Part shown: one piece after another, positions 4,614 to 7,335 of the stretch
Numbering within the stretch: position 1 is the stretch's first letter
Layout: every line of letters begins with the position of its first letter
Origin: an uncultured Actinomycetes bacterium
Lineage (GTDB): Bacteria > Actinomycetota > Acidimicrobiia > Acidimicrobiales > Microtrichaceae
Assembly (NCBI GenBank): GCA_903930035.1
Contig: CAIYXG010000555.1
Span: forward strand, 1 to 7,335
Reading direction: 5' to 3'
DNA: 7,335 nucleotides
Notes under the pieces: model-generated
Database searches by the model: none
What the model was told of the DNA's origin: nothing
What the model saw: the letters and a program-made list of their open reading frames with translations, nothing else
Program-made: the position numbers and the translations under genes

Positions 4614-6848
4614 ATGCCCGCCGGCGACGCAGCGACCCCCGAACCCGTCCACCGCTCCCTCGGTCTGACCGACGACGAGTACGAGCTGATCCGCGAGATC
4701 CAGGGCCGTGAGCCCAACCACCTGGAGCTCGCGATGTACTCGGTCATGTGGTCCGAGCACTGCTCGTACAAGAGCTCGCGGATCCACCTGAAGCGGTTCC
4801 CGACCACGGCCGAGTGGGTCCTGGTCGGCCCTGGCGAGGGTGCCGGCGTGGTCGACGTGGGCGACGGCATCGCCGCCGCGCTGCGCATCGAGTCGCACAA
4901 CCACCCGTCGGCCATCGAGCCCTACCAGGGTGCGGCCACCGGGGTGGGCGGCATCCTGCGCGACATCTTCTCCATGGGTGCCCGGCCCATCGCCGTCATG
5001 GACCCGCTGCGCCTGGGCCCGCTCGACGACGCCCGGTCCCGCTGGATCGCCGAGGGCGTCGTGTCCGGCATCTCCGGCTACGGGACCTCCGTCGGCGTGC
5101 CCAACATCGGCGGCGAGACGGTCTTCGACGAGTGCTACGCCGAGAACCCGCTCGTGAACGTGCTGGCGCTCGGCATCATGCCGGCCGAGCGGCTGGTCCT
5201 GGGCCGCGCCGAGGGCGTCGGCAACCTGGCCGTGCTGCTCGGCTCGAGCACCGGCCGCGACGGCATCGGCGGCGTGTCGGTCCTGGCCTCGGCCGAGTTC
5301 TCCGACGACGGCTCCGACGCCGACAAGCGCCCGAGCGTCCAGGTGGGCGACCCCTTCGAGGAGAAGCGGCTCATCGAGGCGTGCCTGGAGCTGCTCGACC
5401 GCAACCTGGCGGTCGGTGTGCAGGACCTGGGCGGTGCCGGCATCACGTGCGCGACCTCGGAGACCGCGGCCAAGGGCGGCGCCGGCATGGACGTCTTCGT
5501 GGCGCCCATCCCGCAGCGCGAGCAGGGCATGGAGCCCTTCGAGGTCATGACCTCGGAGTCCCAGGAGCGCATGCTCGCCATCGTCGAGCCCGGCAACCTC
5601 GACGCCGTGCTCGAGATCGCCCGCCGCTGGGAGATCCGGGCCACGGTGATCGGCGAGGTCACCGGCTCGGGCCGCCTGCGCGTGCTGTCCGACCGTGACG
5701 GCGAGGTGCTGGCCGACGTGCCGGCCAAGTCGCTCGAGGAGGACGCCCCGCTCTACGACCGGCCCCGGGCCGAGCCGGCCGACCTGGCCGACCGCCGGGC
5801 CGACTCCGCCAACTCGCTCCCGGCGCCGGCCGACGTGGCCGCCGACCTGCGGGCGATGCTGGCCGACACCTCGTGGGTCTACTCGCAGTACGACCACCAG
5901 CTGTTCCTGAACTCGGTCGAGACCCCGGGCGGCGACGCCGCGGTCCTGCGGCTGAAGCACCCGACCACCGGTGCCGACACCGGCCGCGGCCTGGCGCTCA
6001 CGACCGACGGCAACCACCTGTGGTGCGCCGTCGACCCGCGGGCCGGCTCCGCGCTCACGTTCGTCGAGTCGGCCATGAACCTGGCCGTCGTGGGGGCGCG
6101 CCCGGTGGCGATGGTCAACTGCATGAACTTCGGGAGCCCCGAGGACCCCGAGGTCATGTGGCAGTTCTCGGAGTCCGTCGACGGGTTCACCGAGGCGCTC
6201 GACGCCTTCGGCACCCCGTGCATCGGCGGCAACGTCAGCCTCTACAACGCCTCCAAGGGCCGGCCCATCGACCCGACGCCCATCATCGGCGTGCTCGGCG
6301 TCGTCGACCAGCTCGACCGCCGTCCCCCGGGCGTCACGCTCGTCGAGGGCGGCCGTCTGCTCCTGGTGGGCCACGGCGATCCCGAGCTGTCGGGCTCGCT
6401 CTGGGCCGCGCTGCACGGCCACCGCGGCCGGGGCACCCTCCCGGCCGTCGAGCTCGAGCATGCCAAGGCCGCGGTCGACGCCGTCCGCGAGCTGGTGGCC
6501 GACGGACTGGTGCTCGGCGCCCACGACGTGGCGCAGGGCGGTGTGGGCCTGGCGCTCGCCGAGCTGGCCGTGCAGTCCGGCACGGGCGTGACCGCGGCCC
6601 GCATCGCCGACCACGCCGAGCTGTTCTCCGAGGTCCCGGGCCGCGCCGTGCTGTGCGTGGACCCCGAGCAGACCGTCGTGGTGCTCGAGCGCCTGGAGCA
6701 GGCCGGCGTGCCCGTGGCCCGCATCGGCGTGGCCGGCGGCGACCGGTTCGCCGTCAAGGGGCTCTGCGACGTGGCGCTCGCCGACCTGACCTCGGCGTGG
6801 ACCGACCGCCTCCCCGACGCCCTCGGGTCCGGCACCACCCAGGGCTGA
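4614..6848 (+). CDS. purL: Phosphoribosylformylglycinamidine synthase, PurL synthase subunit
   Basis: PurL uses ATP and ammonia from PurQ to convert FGAR to FGAM. The 744-aa product is the small PurL type, with no fused glutaminase domain, consistent with separate purS and purQ nearby. It shows two tandem AIRS-like halves. The first has WSEHCSYKSS at 46-55 (conserved His49), ESHNHPSAIEPYQGAATG at 93-110, STGRDGIGG at 212-220 and QDLGGAGITCATSE at 270-283. The second has YDHQLFLNSV at 426-435, VNCMNFGSPEDPE at 501-513, GGNVSLYN at 538-545 and AHDVAQGGVGLALAE at 636-650. Length and motifs are normal, with no frameshift. The ATG at 4614 follows a TAGGTT box by seven bases, suggesting leaderless, separate transcription from purS-purQ. 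It is followed after eight bases by the gluQRS-like ORF. Confidence 0.97.
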   Translation: MPAGDAATPEPVHRSLGLTDDEYELIREIQGREPNHLELAMYSVMWSEHCSYKSSRIHLKRFPTTAEWVLVGPGEGAGVVDVGDGIAAALRIESHNHPSAIEPYQGAATGVGGILRDIFSMGARPIAVMDPLRLGPLDDARSRWIAEGVVSGISGYGTSVGVPNIGGETVFDECYAENPLVNVLALGIMPAERLVLGRAEGVGNLAVLLGSSTGRDGIGGVSVLASAEFSDDGSDADKRPSVQVGDPFEEKRLIEACLELLDRNLAVGVQDLGGAGITCATSETAAKGGAGMDVFVAPIPQREQGMEPFEVMTSESQERMLAIVEPGNLDAVLEIARRWEIRATVIGEVTGSGRLRVLSDRDGEVLADVPAKSLEEDAPLYDRPRAEPADLADRRADSANSLPAPADVAADLRAMLADTSWVYSQYDHQLFLNSVETPGGDAAVLRLKHPTTGADTGRGLALTTDGNHLWCAVDPRAGSALTFVESAMNLAVVGARPVAMVNCMNFGSPEDPEVMWQFSESVDGFTEALDAFGTPCIGGNVSLYNASKGRPIDPTPIIGVLGVVDQLDRRPPGVTLVEGGRLLLVGHGDPELSGSLWAALHGHRGRGTLPAVELEHAKAAVDAVRELVADGLVLGAHDVAQGGVGLALAELAVQSGTGVTAARIADHAELFSEVPGRAVLCVDPEQTVVVLERLEQAGVPVARIGVAGGDRFAVKGLCDVALADLTSAWTDRLPDALGSGTTQG

Positions 6849-6856
6849 CGAGCCGG

Positions 6857-7114
6857 TTGACCACCGGTCGGTTCGCGCCCAGCCCGAGCGGGCCCCTGCA
6901 CGTCGGCAACCTGCGGACCGCGCTCGTCGCCTGGTGCGCGGCCCGTCACGACGGCGGGTCGTTCCTGGTCCGGGTCGAGGACCTCACCACCGGCGCCGCA
7001 CCGGTGGCCGAGCAGTCCCAGCTCGACGACCTGGCCGCGCTCGGCCTGGACCACGACGGCCCGGTCTGGCGGCAGTCGGAGCGCACCGCGGCCTACGACG
7101 CCGCCATCGCCGCC
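6857..7114 (+). CDS. gluQ: Glutamyl-Q tRNA(Asp) synthetase-like N-terminus, truncated by chimeric junction
   Basis: The N-terminus reads TGRFAPSPSGPLHVGNLRTA, with the class I aminoacyl-tRNA synthetase HIGH-type motif as HVGN (15-18), then FLVRVEDLT (36-44, family RIEDLD) and a LGLDHDG..WRQSER segment (62-76). The GNLRTAL-W form points to GluQRS, which glutamylates queuosine on tRNA(Asp), more than to full GltX. The start is a TTG at 6857, eight bases after the purL stop, implying co-transcription with purL. The zinc-binding cysteines, the tRNA-contacting part and the KMSKS-like motif never appear, because from about residue 77-86 onward the frame matches PurH. The gene is therefore incomplete here. 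GltX remains a less likely alternative for the N-terminal 76 residues. Confidence 0.65.
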
Positions 7115-7335
7115 TGGTTCGCCGACCAGCGGGGCGACGCGCTGCCCAGCCGCTTCGGCATCGCCGGCACCCGCCGCCAGACCCTGCGCTACGGCGAGAA
7201 TCCGCACCAGCAGGCTGCGCTCTACGGGACGTTCTTCGAACACTTTGAGCAGCTCCAGGGCAAGGAGCTCAGTTATAACAACATTCTCGACATCACCTCG
7301 GCTACGTACCTGATCGGCGAATTCGAGCGGCCGAC
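7085..7335 (+). CDS. purH: PurH (AICAR transformylase/IMP cyclohydrolase) internal fragment, likely foreign to this contig
   Basis: Continuing in the same frame as the GluQRS-like start, the translation becomes PurH: TAAYDAAIAAWFA (residues 77-89 of the ORF; compare E. coli PurH HTAAYD..IANYF), LPSRFGIAGTRRQ, then LRYGENPHQQAALYG (110-124), the hallmark opening of the AICAR transformylase domain, and LQGKELSYNNILDI (133-146). PurH catalyses the last two steps of IMP synthesis. Most of the N-terminal cyclohydrolase domain is absent, and the sequence runs off the right edge. From 7199 onward about one fifth of codons end in A or T (AAT, GCT, GAA, TTT, AGT, TAT, ATT), unlike the rest of the window. 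The source is probably a different, less GC-rich genome; the FGIAGTRRQTLRYGENPHQ form recalls Verrucomicrobiota, a weak impression. Confidence 0.8.

Noticed and set aside
4434..6614. 726-codon open frame on the minus strand
   Set aside because: It is the antisense shadow of purL with biased composition. PurL motifs on the plus strand are complete and explain the region.
6242..7243. 333-codon minus-strand frame across purL end and the GluQRS-like ORF
   Set aside because: It is an antisense shadow of purL and the following ORF with no motifs, and it crosses the chimeric junction.
6857..7335. A genuine new GluQRS-PurH fusion enzyme
   Set aside because: The synthetase part stops before its zinc and tRNA-binding regions, PurH lacks most of its cyclohydrolase domain, composition changes along the segment, and the changeover is at a sequence compatible with both families. 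A chimeric join explains all of this more simply.

Overview
The window is very GC-rich, with nearly every third codon position G or C. It carries a de novo purine biosynthesis cluster typical of Actinomycetota. PurB and the split PurS/PurQ/small-PurL set are of the kind seen in mycobacteria and relatives. Several start codons lie only 6-7 bases downstream of TANNNT/GANNNT boxes, which suggests leaderless transcripts and also fits that phylum. I lean towards a deep-branching high-GC actinobacterium such as Acidimicrobiia, but this is an impression from protein resemblance, not a placement.

Layout, left to right: (1) the first 50 codons of a minus-strand zinc-finger-like protein run off the left edge (1-150). 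(2) A 120-bp divergent spacer leads to purB (271-1707) and purC (1727-2644), probably co-transcribed. (3) A 67-bp spacer with two small hairpins and a promoter-like box precedes purS (2712-2972) and purQ (2972-3646), which overlap by one base. (4) Palindromes between convergent genes separate purQ from a minus-strand 135-aa conserved hypothetical protein (3665-4072). (5) A 191-bp divergent spacer with inverted repeats precedes a short, probably truncated, secreted-protein ORF (4264-4500), followed by a strong GC hairpin. (6) purL (4614-6848) has its own promoter-like box. (7) Eight bases later a gluQRS-like ORF begins (TTG at 6857).

PurS, PurQ and PurL together form the FGAM synthase complex. 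PurC and PurB catalyse the two later steps that attach aspartate and release fumarate to give AICAR; PurB also acts in AMP synthesis. PurH would follow PurB in the pathway.

The last ~220-250 bases are anomalous. The GluQRS-like reading frame runs without a stop into the middle of PurH (RYGENPHQ motif). The changeover lies at a sequence (TAAYDAAIA) that suits both families, and codon use is less GC-biased towards the contig end. The most economical reading is a chimeric assembly or amplification product joined at a short shared sequence, not a natural fusion. I found no CRISPR array, tRNA, rRNA, insertion sequence or convincing undescribed defence or mobile system. The least explained pieces are the 135-aa hypothetical gene inside the purine cluster, the broken secreted ORF, the spacer palindromes and the chimeric end.
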